From Amycolatopsis jiangsuensis (GTDB taxonomy: Bacteria; Actinomycetota; Actinomycetes; Mycobacteriales; Pseudonocardiaceae): DNA of 64,000 nucleotides. The notes below the pieces were generated by a model. That model made no database searches. It was not told where the DNA came from and saw only the letters and a list, made by a program, of their open reading frames with translations. Shown piece after piece: positions 45,977 through 54,335 of this stretch. The stretch is from NCBI RefSeq assembly GCF_014204865.1, contig NZ_JACHMG010000001.1, positions 4,242,501 to 4,306,500 on the forward strand. Reading direction: 5' to 3'. How positions within the stretch are numbered: the first letter of the stretch is position 1; each line of letters begins with the position of its first letter. A program made the position numbers and the translations under genes.

Positions 45977-46159
45977 AGAACGGCCTGGCCACGACCGGAC
46001 GGCAGCAGCGCCAGCCACAGCCCGACCCGGGCAGGTCAGGAAAGCCCGAAGCGAATGCGACTCGCGACCGATCTGCTCGACCTTCGGCCCGAACAGATCG
46101 GGATGTCCCGTGCCGTTCTGGAGGATCCGCTCCGCGGAGAACGCGCCGATCCCCGCGAA

Positions 46160-46474
46160 TCACGGATCCGCAGCCGGTGAGCGGCGAATGAAGTACGCGA
46201 CCGCCACCTGCCACACCGTGCACATTCCCGACCGCCGGCGCCTCGGCCACCAGCTGAAACCAGCCGATCCCGCAGTGCCAGCTCCACCGCATACGACGCA
46301 TCGGCCGTCCGAGCCCAGCGCATGTTGCTTCAGCAAGACCCGCCAAGCCGCGGCCAAGCGCGCGATCTCGCCCGGCGCTCCCCGTACCGCTGCCGGTGCT
46401 TTCGCCGTCCCCACGACGCCCCGCAAGTACTCCTGTACCCCAGCCGCGAACAGCCCAAACAGAACCGCGTCCAT
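46160..46474 (-). CDS. Small SOS-regulated CxxC protein of unknown function
   Basis: A 104-residue protein I do not recognise by name. The N-terminal half is helical (MDAVLFGLFAAGVQEYLRG, then PGEIARLAAAWRVLLKQH). The C-terminal half has CVVC and, after a basic WWPRRRR stretch, a further Cys in GMCTVWQVAVAYFIRR, suggesting a small metal-binding knuckle. The ATG at 46474 follows a strong AGGGAGGGG ribosome-binding site. A perfect LexA box lies 33 nt upstream. It sits just beyond the 3' end of uvrD1 on the same strand, with a 93-nt gap and its own SOS promoter. Confidence 0.7.
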   Translation of the reverse strand: MDAVLFGLFAAGVQEYLRGVVGTAKAPAAVRGAPGEIARLAAAWRVLLKQHALGSDGRCVVCGGAGTAGSAGFSWWPRRRRSGMCTVWQVAVAYFIRRSPAADP

Positions 46475-46503
46475 CCTCTGCCCCTCCCTGAGCACAGCCG
46501 AAC

Positions 46504-46525
46504 GTATCGAACTTCTGTTCGATAC
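46504..46525 (-). promoter_or_regulatory. LexA (SOS) box of the small CxxC gene
   Basis: GTATCGAAC-TTCT-GTTCGATAC is a perfect 9-bp inverted repeat that contains the full LexA consensus TCGAAC-N4-GTTCGA (46507-46522). It lies 33 nt before the ATG at 46474 on the minus strand. Confidence 0.88.
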
Positions 46526-46587
46526 TCTACTGCAGGAGGCTGCCGAACCGGGGCAAGATCACCCGACCTGGTGAAGGTTGTGCCTGG

Positions 46588-48999
46588 TCAGAGCTTCACC
46601 ATCGGCACGCTGCCGATCAGCATCAGCCGGACCTTGCCGGACGCGCCGAAGTCGATCGTGGCCGTGGCGCGCGGGCCGACCCCGTCGCAGGAGACCACCG
46701 TGCCCAGGCCGTACTTGTCGTGGCTGACCCGGTCCCCCACGTCCAGCTTCAGCGCCACGGTGTCCTTCCACGCCTTGCCGAACGGCGAGCTGGATGACGT
46801 GGCGGAGGACGACCGCCGCCCCCACGTGGTCGCCGCGCGCGGACCGGACGAGGCGCCACCCGAGGACGAACCGAAGTTGCCGAACCCCGGCGACGACGGT
46901 TCGAGGCGCCGCCAATCGACCAGATCGGGCGGCAGCTCGTCGAGGAACCGCGAAGCCGGGTTCATCTGCGGCTGCCCCCACGCCGAACGCACGAGCGCGC
47001 GCGACACGTACAACCGCTGGCGCGCCCGCGTGATCGCCACGTACGCCAGCCGCCGCTCCTCCGCCAGCTCAGCCGGGTCGCCGAGCGCGCGCAGGTGTGG
47101 GAAGACACCGTCCTCCCACCCGGTGCAGAACACCACCGGGTACTCCAGGCCCTTCGCGGTGTGCACGGTCATCAACGTGACCACGCCCGCACCGCCGTCG
47201 CCTTCCTCGCCGCCGTCCGGCGACGGGATCGAATCGGCGTCCGCGACCAGCGAAACACGCTCCAGGAAGGCCGGCAGCGAACCGGGTGCGGGCACGCCGT
47301 CGCCGACGACCAGCTCGGCGTTCTCGTCCTGGGTGACCTCCGCGGTGAACTCGGCGAACTCGCGCGCCACCGTGACCAGCTCGGTGAGGTTTTCGACCCG
47401 CGAAGCGTCCTGCGGATCGTCCGACTCCTCCAGCTCTGCGCGGTAACCCGTGCGCTCCAGCACGGCTTCGAGCACGTCGTGCACCTCGGCACCGGAAGAC
47501 GCCGTCTCGCGCAGGTCATCGAGCAGCGTGACGAATCCGGTGATCGCCTTCGCCGAACGCGGGTTCAGCAGCGCCACCTTGCCGTCGACGGCGTCGCGCA
47601 GCGCGGCCCAGAACGAGATCCGCTCCCGCTCCGCGTGCGTCGCGACCACTGCCTCCGCGCGATCACCGATACCGCGCTTCGGCACGTTGAGAATGCGCCG
47701 CAGCGACACCGTGTCCTCGGCGTTCGCCAGCACTCGCAGGTACGCGACCATGTCGCGCACTTCGCGCCGCTCGTAGAACCGCACTCCACCGACGACCTTG
47801 TACGGCAGGCCGAGCCGGATGAAGATCTCTTCGAACACCCGCGACTGATTGTTGGTGCGGTAGAACACCGCGACGTCGGAGTAGTCGGCCGCGCCCTGCT
47901 CCGCGAGCGCGTCGATCTCCCCGGCGACGAAAGCGGCCTCGTCGTGGTCGTTGTCCGACACGTAGCCGACGATCTTCTCGCCGTCCCCGGAATCGGTCCA
48001 CAGCCGCTTCGCGCGCCGGTTCGGGTTGCGCGCGATCACCGAGTTGGCTGCGGACAGGATCGTCTGCGTGGACCGGTAGTTCTGCTCCAGCAGAATCGTG
48101 TGCGCGTTGGGGAAATCGCGTTCGAATTCCTCGATGTTGCGGATGGTCGCACCGCGGAAGGCGTAGATGGACTGGTCCGCGTCACCCACCACGCACAGCT
48201 CGGCAGGGTCGATCCCGGTGTCCGTGGCCTCCGTGCCCGCCAGCTCGCGCACCAGCGTGTACTGCGCGTGGTTGGTGTCCTGGTACTCGTCGACCAGGAT
48301 GTGCCGGAAACGGCGCCGGTAGTACTCCGCGACGGCCGGGAACGCCTGCAGCAGCGAGACTGTGCGCATGATCAGGTCGTCGAAGTCGAACGCGTTGGCC
48401 GCTTCGAGACGGCGCTGGTACTCCGCGTAGACCTCGGCGACCCGCCGCTCCAGGTCGTTTCCGGCGTTCGCCGCGGCCGTCTCCGGGTCGGCCAGCTCGT
48501 TCTTGAGGTTCGAGATGTGCACCGCGAGCATGCGCGCGGCGTACTTCTTCGGGTCGATGTCGAGGTCGCGCGCGACGAGCGTGATGAGCCGCTTCGTGTC
48601 GTCGGAGTCGTAGATGGAGAAGTTCGACGACATGTCCAGCGTCTTCGCCTCGCGGCGCAGGATCCGCACGCACATCGAGTGGAACGTGGACACCCACATC
48701 GCGTTGGCGCGACGGCCGACGAGCGAGGCGACGCGCTCGCGCATCTCCGCGGCCGCCTTGTTGGTGAAGGTGATCGCCATGATCTCGCCCGGATGCACGT
48801 GACGCTGCCCGAGCAGGTACGCGATCCGACGCGTGAGCACCCGTGTCTTGCCCGAGCCCGCGCCGGCGACGACCAGCAGCGGACCGCCCGCGTGCGTCAC
48901 CGCCTCGCGTTGCGCGGGATTGAGGTCCTCGAGCAGGTCGGCGACACCAGGCCGGGCGGGCACGGGCTGGTCTGCGGGGAGATCGAAGAGGGTGTCCAT
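46588..48999 (-). CDS. uvrD1: ATP-dependent DNA helicase UvrD1/PcrA
   Basis: A superfamily 1A 3'-5' helicase acting in nucleotide excision repair and replication-fork maintenance. The 803-residue protein has Walker A VVAGAGSGKTRVL (residues 43-55), ITFTNKAAAEM, the Walker B VDEYQDTN, QNYRSTQTIL and VTLMTVHTAKGLEYPVVF. The C-terminal end GDRVSHDKYGLGTVVSCDG is the PcrA/UvrD Tudor-like domain that contacts RNA polymerase or Ku. A degenerate LexA-like site lies 25 nt before the ATG. The gene is flanked by the M23 peptidase and chorismate mutase, as in mycobacteria. Confidence 0.96.
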   Translation of the reverse strand: MDTLFDLPADQPVPARPGVADLLEDLNPAQREAVTHAGGPLLVVAGAGSGKTRVLTRRIAYLLGQRHVHPGEIMAITFTNKAAAEMRERVASLVGRRANAMWVSTFHSMCVRILRREAKTLDMSSNFSIYDSDDTKRLITLVARDLDIDPKKYAARMLAVHISNLKNELADPETAAANAGNDLERRVAEVYAEYQRRLEAANAFDFDDLIMRTVSLLQAFPAVAEYYRRRFRHILVDEYQDTNHAQYTLVRELAGTEATDTGIDPAELCVVGDADQSIYAFRGATIRNIEEFERDFPNAHTILLEQNYRSTQTILSAANSVIARNPNRRAKRLWTDSGDGEKIVGYVSDNDHDEAAFVAGEIDALAEQGAADYSDVAVFYRTNNQSRVFEEIFIRLGLPYKVVGGVRFYERREVRDMVAYLRVLANAEDTVSLRRILNVPKRGIGDRAEAVVATHAERERISFWAALRDAVDGKVALLNPRSAKAITGFVTLLDDLRETASSGAEVHDVLEAVLERTGYRAELEESDDPQDASRVENLTELVTVAREFAEFTAEVTQDENAELVVGDGVPAPGSLPAFLERVSLVADADSIPSPDGGEEGDGGAGVVTLMTVHTAKGLEYPVVFCTGWEDGVFPHLRALGDPAELAEERRLAYVAITRARQRLYVSRALVRSAWGQPQMNPASRFLDELPPDLVDWRRLEPSSPGFGNFGSSSGGASSGPRAATTWGRRSSSATSSSSPFGKAWKDTVALKLDVGDRVSHDKYGLGTVVSCDGVGPRATATIDFGASGKVRLMLIGSVPMVKL

Positions 49000-49133
49000 C
49001 GCCTGTCCACGCTACCCCCGGGGTACGACAGGTGTTCGACTGGCGCGACGGCATGCTGCGCTTCCCGACGTACGCGGGTTTGCCGCTCCGCGCCCGACGC
49101 GGACGCCGCTTCGCGCGCGGAGCATGAGAAGGC

Positions 49134-49559
49134 ATGGACGACAGGATTCCCGCCCGGTTGAGGGCTTCTGACGACGACCGAGAGCGCGTCGCCACCACTG
49201 TCCAGGCCGCCGGCGCCGAGGGACGGCTTTCGCTCGGCGAAGTGGAGGACCGGTTACGCGCTGCCTACGCCACCCGCTACGTCGACGAGCTCGGCACGCT
49301 CACCGCCGACCTCCCCGCGCCGGAGCGCGCACGGCCACGCCGGCCGCTCACGGTGGCCGCGCTCCGCGACCATCCGGCGTTGCGCGTGCACCTCGGCGTG
49401 ATCGCCGTGCTCGCCACGCTGCTGATCGTGCGATGGGCAGTGACCGGGCCCGGCTTTTTCTGGCCGGTGGTGCCCCTGTTCTGGCTGTTCGTCAGTCTCC
49501 TGGCGCACGCTCGCTTCCGGGCGTTCCGGACGCGATCGGGCTCGGCTGTGCCATACTGA
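49134..49559 (+). CDS. DUF1707 domain membrane protein
   Basis: A 141-residue protein. The N-terminal DUF1707 domain (RASDDDRERVATTVQAAGAE, then LSLGEVEDRLRAAYATRYVDE) is a SHOCT-like helical module, followed by two transmembrane segments (about 85-105 and 109-127) and a short basic tail. The function is unknown. It is divergent from uvrD1. Confidence 0.9.
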   Translation: MDDRIPARLRASDDDRERVATTVQAAGAEGRLSLGEVEDRLRAAYATRYVDELGTLTADLPAPERARPRRPLTVAALRDHPALRVHLGVIAVLATLLIVRWAVTGPGFFWPVVPLFWLFVSLLAHARFRAFRTRSGSAVPY

Positions 49560-49648
49560 TCTCGTGCGGTACGACAGCGAGCGATTTTTCTACGGGACCC
49601 GGACTCCGGCTCCCGTGATCGCGTAGTGCCCCACCCGCCATCGCCCGC

Positions 49649-49675
49649 AGCCCCGGAGTCCACGGACCCGGGGCT
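49649..49675 (+). terminator. Hairpin with short T-run before chorismate mutase
   Basis: AGCCCCGG (49649-49656) and CCGGGGCT (49668-49675) form an 8-bp stem with an 11-nt loop, followed by TTTCG. It probably terminates the DUF1707 transcript, or could act as an attenuator 50 nt before the chorismate mutase start. Confidence 0.55.
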
Positions 49676-49724
49676 TTCGCCGTCCCAGGGGCCACTTGGG
49701 AATCCGGACTTCAGAGAGGTCCCG

Positions 49725-50021
49725 ATGAACGCGCAGACGCAGAACGCCGACGGACAGCCCGCTGAGCACACCACCGCGGGCGAGGACATCTCCTCGCTCC
49801 GCACCGAGATCGACTGGCTCGACAAGGAGATCCTCCGGCTCGTGAAACGCCGCGTGGAGGTCTCCAAGACGATCGGCGCGGCCCGGATGGCCGCCGGTGG
49901 TACCCGGATCGTCTACAACCGCGAGATGGACGTGCTCGCCCGGTACCGCGAGCTGGGGCCCGACGGCCGTCAGCTGGCGATGGCCCTGCTGAACCTGGGC
50001 CGGGGCCGGCTGGGCCGGTGA
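49725..50021 (+). CDS. Chorismate mutase (AroQ type)
   Basis: A 98-residue all-helical AroQ-delta-type enzyme converting chorismate to prephenate for Phe/Tyr synthesis. It shows LRTEIDWLDKEILRLVKRRVEV with the catalytic Arg, SKTIGAAR, and the C-terminal GRGRLGR. The start ATG follows AGAGAGG. In mycobacteria the orthologue Rv0948c is weak alone and is activated by DAHP synthase through its C-terminal GRLGR/H tail; the tail here suggests the same. The gene lies near uvrD1, as in that genus. Confidence 0.92.
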   Translation: MNAQTQNADGQPAEHTTAGEDISSLRTEIDWLDKEILRLVKRRVEVSKTIGAARMAAGGTRIVYNREMDVLARYRELGPDGRQLAMALLNLGRGRLGR

Positions 50022-50117
50022 GCGCGCGGGCGCACCGGGTGCGGGTGCGTCCGGGGGAACGCGGGGATCGGGGGGATCCCCGATTCACGCGCCACGGAAA
50101 CAGGGCAGACTGGACAC

Positions 50118-50423
50118 ATGATTAACGTCATCGCCATCATCATCGCGATCGCGAGTGTGCTGGCCGCGCTCGGCCACGCCGGTTATCTGGCGATGCTCGG
50201 CAACGCGGCGGGCAAGCGGGCCGGAGGAGCACCGATCGCGCAGTACGTGCGCAGCCGGTGGGCCATCGCCGGCGGGACCACCGCGGCGTCGTTGCTGGCC
50301 TGGCTGCTCACGAACGGGGATGTCCCGCTGGACATCATCGCCATCCTGATTGCGGTGGGTAGTGGCGCGACGTCGGTCAAGGCCCTTCAGTCGACCCAGG
50401 CGAAGTACCGCAGCGGCGGCTGA
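50118..50423 (+). CDS. Small membrane protein of unknown function
   Basis: A 101-residue protein with a long N-terminal hydrophobic segment (MINVIAIIIAIASVLAALG), a middle one (AGGTTAASLLAWLL) and a third (DIIAILIAVGSGAT). The tail is basic. No family was recognised. It is 96 nt downstream of chorismate mutase on the same strand. Confidence 0.7.
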   Translation: MINVIAIIIAIASVLAALGHAGYLAMLGNAAGKRAGGAPIAQYVRSRWAIAGGTTAASLLAWLLTNGDVPLDIIAILIAVGSGATSVKALQSTQAKYRSGG

Positions 50424-50768
50424 AGCTCGGCGACCTGGGCGAACAGCCTGGGTTGCACAGCGCTGAGTGACGTACTTTCCGCCGAGCGAACCCGACCGAG
50501 TGAAACCCATGCAAGTTGCAGGATGGGTGAAGACTTTCGCTTGACGGTTTCCTACTGTGGAACGAGTGAGGACCCTGGCGTCTGCCCCGGGCCGGACCCG
50601 GAGGACGCGCGGTAGCTGCGGCACCGCGCGTCTGTGGCCGCATGCGCGTGCAGATGCGCGGGAGTCCGCTCGTGTGTACGCAAGGGATTCTGCTCGCCGG
50701 CCTGCTCCGTTCGGGTTGACCGGGGCGGCGGCGCCGTCACGTCGGCACCGGGGAGGGGTCGGACCGGC
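50424..50768. other. Intergenic, promoter region of the membrane/kinase cluster
   Basis: No gene is supported. TTGACG at 50541 is a possible -35 box, but no good -10 was seen at the right distance. Confidence 0.4.
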
Positions 50769-53009
50769 ATGACGGGAAACACGGTGGGCGGCGCGCGGCG
50801 CGCGGGTCGTCCGGACGCGGTGACGGACGCCGAAGTCACGGTTCCGGGCCGGCACCGGGTCCGCGGCGACGGGACGTGGACGCCGGTCGTACCGCCGCGC
50901 AGCGCCGGGCACCATCGGCACCGCCCGGGTGCTCCGGCCGGACCCCCGCCCCCACCACCACCGCACGCGGTGCCCGGGTCACGGGCTGATGTTCCCGGGG
51001 GGTCGTGGGCTGCGCCGTTCCCCGGCTATAGCGAAGCGCAGTTTGCCGCCACACGGGGCGACTTGCAGCCTGCGAGGCCAAGTGGCGCGATGGATGCGCA
51101 GGTCCCGGCGGCCCGGAGGAATTCGACGTCTGCGGCGGACACCCGGGGTGGCGGAACGCTGGAGGGCTCACGATGTGCCGGGACGCCGGGTGGGTCGGAA
51201 TACGCGGCGCCGCCGGGTGACGCACGGTTCTCGACGGCACCAGGTGACTCTTCGTTCACAGCGGTACCGCCGGACGCATCCGCCGGGTCGCGGTTCATCG
51301 CGTCGCGGGATGCTTCGCGGGGCGCTCCCGCTGCGATCGACCCACGGGATGGCCCGTCTGCGGAGGATGCGTCGGCCGGTGGGCTGCCGGGGGGTGGGGG
51401 TCGCGGGTCGTTCGCCGCCGCGCGGGGCACGTTGCCGGTTGGTGGGTTACCGCAGCCGTCGCGCGGCGGCGGGGCGCGGGGCGGTCGGTCAGCGCAGCAT
51501 GGGCCGGTCGAGGCGGCACGGCCGACCACATTCCAGGCACAGACGGGGCAGGTTTCCGGGGCGCTGCCGGTACCCGAGGAACACCGGGCTTTCGCGCCGC
51601 CGGATCACGGGCTTCCGCAACCGAGTGGCCGGGTTCGGCGGACTCGGCAGGAGCGAGTTCAAGCGACTGCCGCCACGTTGGCGAATCCGCCAGCGGCCCG
51701 GCGGGCTGCAACGGTAGCGAACCAATCGGACGCCACAGCGACGAACCGCCGGTCATCCGCAGTGGCGGACCAGCCGGACACCGTGACCGTGGGGAACCGA
51801 CAGGACGCCACGGCGGCGAACCAGCAGGCAGCCACGGCGGACCCGCGGACGCCCACGCCGGAGTATCGGCCGGCCACCACGGTGACGAACCAACGAGCAG
51901 CCACGCCGGAGCATCAGCCGACCACCACAGTGGCGAACCAACGAGCAGCCACGCCGGCGAACCGACAAGACGCCACGGTGACGAACCGGCCGACAGTCGC
52001 GCACGAGAACGCCGGCACGAACGCGGACACGACCCAGCCGGACACCGACCCGGCTGCGGACCAGCCATCCGGCGGAGTGGGCGAGGTGCGGCAGAGCGTC
52101 GAGGGCGAGCCGCCGCGGCGGCAGCGCGTTTCGCTGCGTTCGGCCGGGTCCGTGGTCACCTCGCGGGAAGAGGACGACGAGGTGCGGGTCTACGCCGCGC
52201 CGGTGCTCGACGGGCTCGGGAAGTTCGACCTCGGCTCGGTGCCCGCCTCCGTCACTCCGCCCAAGACGTGGCGCAAGGCGGCCTGGTTCGCGACCGGCGC
52301 GTCCGGTGCGGTGGTCGTCGGGCTGCTGTTCGCCGGCACGTTCCTCGTCGGCGGGCCCACCACCACGACGGGCGCGCTCGACGGCGGCTGGCCCGGACGG
52401 CAGAACGGCGGCAACCCCGACCTCAGCGCCCTCATCCCTTCGAGCGGACCGGACGGCGGCTCCACCGGCGACACCCCCGAGCACCACACCGAGGGGACCA
52501 CCCCCGACGGCACCCCGGCCGACCAGGCCCGCAACACCCCGGGCACCAGCACCGGCGCCGATCCGACCACGGATTCCAGCACGTCCGGCACCTCGGCCGG
52601 CAGCTCGTCCTCGTCGCCGACGAGCACCGGGTCACCCTCGTCCAGCGAACCGCCACAGAAGCCACCGGTCACGCCCGCGTCACGGGAAACCGAAGCGTCC
52701 ATCTACTACACGAAGCACAACACGCAGACGATGGGCGACAACTCGGAGACCTTCTTCAACAACGTCACCACCGACCCCGGCACCGCGTCGTCGGTGACGT
52801 CCGGCGACCTCCAGCAAGAAGGCGCGCAAGGACTGCGCGAACGCTACTCCGACGTGGCGTACTTCGAAGTGAAGAAGGTCACCATCGACCCCGACCACAA
52901 CACCACCGTCAACACCGTCGAAGTCACCCATCAGGACGGCAGCAAGAGCACCGAGCAGCAGACTCTCACCTTCGACGACACCGGCAAGATCACTGACGAC
53001 GGCAAGTGA
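50769..53009 (+). CDS. Single-pass membrane protein with long disordered N-terminus and extracytoplasmic C-domain
   Basis: A 746-residue protein. The first 500 residues are disordered and rich in Pro, Gly, Ser, Thr and Asn-Gln repeats (units such as TVANQRAATPEHQ in the 350-450 region). One transmembrane segment follows (AWFATGASGAVVVGLLFAGT), then a Ser/Thr-rich linker and a C-terminal domain of about 100 residues (SIYYTKHNTQTMGDNSETFF, then VTIDPDHNTTVNTVEVTHQD) that looks like an NTF2-like or lipoprotein-type fold. I do not recognise the family. It heads a cluster with a second protein of the same plan, a Ser/Thr kinase and a pseudokinase. Confidence 0.75.
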   Translation: MTGNTVGGARRAGRPDAVTDAEVTVPGRHRVRGDGTWTPVVPPRSAGHHRHRPGAPAGPPPPPPPHAVPGSRADVPGGSWAAPFPGYSEAQFAATRGDLQPARPSGAMDAQVPAARRNSTSAADTRGGGTLEGSRCAGTPGGSEYAAPPGDARFSTAPGDSSFTAVPPDASAGSRFIASRDASRGAPAAIDPRDGPSAEDASAGGLPGGGGRGSFAAARGTLPVGGLPQPSRGGGARGGRSAQHGPVEAARPTTFQAQTGQVSGALPVPEEHRAFAPPDHGLPQPSGRVRRTRQERVQATAATLANPPAARRAATVANQSDATATNRRSSAVADQPDTVTVGNRQDATAANQQAATADPRTPTPEYRPATTVTNQRAATPEHQPTTTVANQRAATPANRQDATVTNRPTVAHENAGTNADTTQPDTDPAADQPSGGVGEVRQSVEGEPPRRQRVSLRSAGSVVTSREEDDEVRVYAAPVLDGLGKFDLGSVPASVTPPKTWRKAAWFATGASGAVVVGLLFAGTFLVGGPTTTTGALDGGWPGRQNGGNPDLSALIPSSGPDGGSTGDTPEHHTEGTTPDGTPADQARNTPGTSTGADPTTDSSTSGTSAGSSSSSPTSTGSPSSSEPPQKPPVTPASRETEASIYYTKHNTQTMGDNSETFFNNVTTDPGTASSVTSGDLQQEGAQGLRERYSDVAYFEVKKVTIDPDHNTTVNTVEVTHQDGSKSTEQQTLTFDDTGKITDDGK

Positions 53010-53286
53010 ATCCCGGGTCCATCGTCCGAGGTCACCACAGCGTTTCACCTGCTCATGCCGATGCACGTGCGGTGCGGTGAACGGTTGGCCTTGCGCTCGG
53101 TGGGTGACATAGGCTGCCGCTCGTCGTACGACGGAGGCATTCCGGCGACTGACCCTGGCGGCTGCCGGGCGGCACGCGGTTACCTGACGACGACGGACCC
53201 GGAACCGACCACGACTCGGCCGCCCGGGCCAGCCGGGATGAGCCGAACGGCGGCATCCCGCCCGACCCCACTGAATGAGGACTTCC

Positions 53287-54147
53287 GTGCCTGAACGGCA
53301 GCGCACCCGGCGTGACCTCGACGCGGTCCGCGTCGAGGACGTGATCCCGCCGCAGCTGCTCGAGGACGTCGACGAGGCCGACCGCGAGTACCTCGAGCAG
53401 GTGTTCCGCGAACCGCAGAAGTACCTGCCGCCACGATCCCGCCGGTCGCACGACGCCCGCGCCGAGCAACCGGCCGACCAGCCCGAGGGCACCGTGGCGC
53501 GCCGCGCGAAGCTGGCCGGTCTCGTCGGCGCCGGCGCACTGGTCGCCGGCGCCGTCGTCACCGCCGCGCTGCTCAGCCGCGGTCCGGTAGCGGCCGTGTC
53601 GGCGGACGACACGACGATGCCCGCCGGGTTCGACGGCGCTGCCGCGCTCGGTGGCCAGCCCGTGCCCACACAGCGGCAGCACCCGTCCGGCTCCGCCTCC
53701 GCCCAGCACCGGGAGACCGGCTCCGCGCCAGTCGCGGAGGAGGCCACCCCGACGTCGTCCGGCACCGCGACGCCGTCGGGGACCAGCTCGTCACCGGATC
53801 CGAGCAGCTCGCCCTCGTCGGACGAGGAAACGACCACCCCGTCGGACCGGGTGAAGCTCGACGCCGTGCGCACGTTCTACTCGTCGATCGACGGCAGCCC
53901 GGACGACGCGCTGGCGCTGCTCACGCCGAAAGCCGCGGTCGGCGAGACCGGCCGGCTGGTCCGCGCGTGGAGCGAAGCCCAGTCCATCGCCGTGCAGGAC
54001 GTGTACGTTCAGGACGACGGTTCGGTGTTCGCCGCGGCGCTCGTGCACCAGGCGGACGGGACTGTGGTCCGCGTGACCCAGCTGTTCGACGTCCTCGAGC
54101 AGGATGTGATCTCCCAGGCCCGACTGCTGTCCGCGGTGTACGCCTGA
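53287..54147 (+). CDS. Single-pass membrane protein, shorter relative in architecture
   Basis: A 286-residue protein. The cytoplasmic N-terminus has acidic helices (RVEDVIPPQLLEDVDEADRE). One transmembrane segment (AGLVGAGALVAGAVVTAALL) leads to a Ser/Thr/Pro linker and a C-terminal domain of about 95 residues (VKLDAVRTFYSSIDGSPDDA, then VVRVTQLFDVLEQD) resembling an NTF2/SnoaL-like cone fold. GTG at 53287 or ATG at 53275 may be used. The order TM, Ser/Thr linker, small domain repeats the plan of the upstream protein. The kinase 188 nt downstream could phosphorylate either cytoplasmic part, but this is inference. Confidence 0.75.
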   Translation: MPERQRTRRDLDAVRVEDVIPPQLLEDVDEADREYLEQVFREPQKYLPPRSRRSHDARAEQPADQPEGTVARRAKLAGLVGAGALVAGAVVTAALLSRGPVAAVSADDTTMPAGFDGAAALGGQPVPTQRQHPSGSASAQHRETGSAPVAEEATPTSSGTATPSGTSSSPDPSSSPSSDEETTTPSDRVKLDAVRTFYSSIDGSPDDALALLTPKAAVGETGRLVRAWSEAQSIAVQDVYVQDDGSVFAAALVHQADGTVVRVTQLFDVLEQDVISQARLLSAVYA

Positions 54148-54335
54148 GCTGCGGCGACGTGCTTTCCGGCAGGCGGTCGGAGTGTGCCGGGTGCGTGTGC
54201 GCAGAGTGAACGCCTAGCCTTGTCACGGGCCGGTCTCGGTAAACCGCGCACGCGGCCCATGTCCGGTGCCTAGGCTCCGGTGCCGCGGCGGGTCCCGTCC
54301 CGCCGTGCGAAGTCGGAGCCCCAAAGGGAGGTCGC

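Larger units (their letters stand above)
45206..46159. other. 0.95-kb intergenic interval with structured repeats
   Basis: No gene is supported. The left half (45263-45765) is a family of alternating long and short hairpin repeats. A 22-bp unit follows in three copies at 45911. The remainder toward 46159 is ordinary GC-rich sequence with nothing recognisable. Confidence 0.6.

Noticed and set aside
47095..49161. Plus-strand open frame opposite uvrD1
   Set aside because: Val/Arg/His-rich shadow translation; uvrD1 has all helicase motifs on the other strand.
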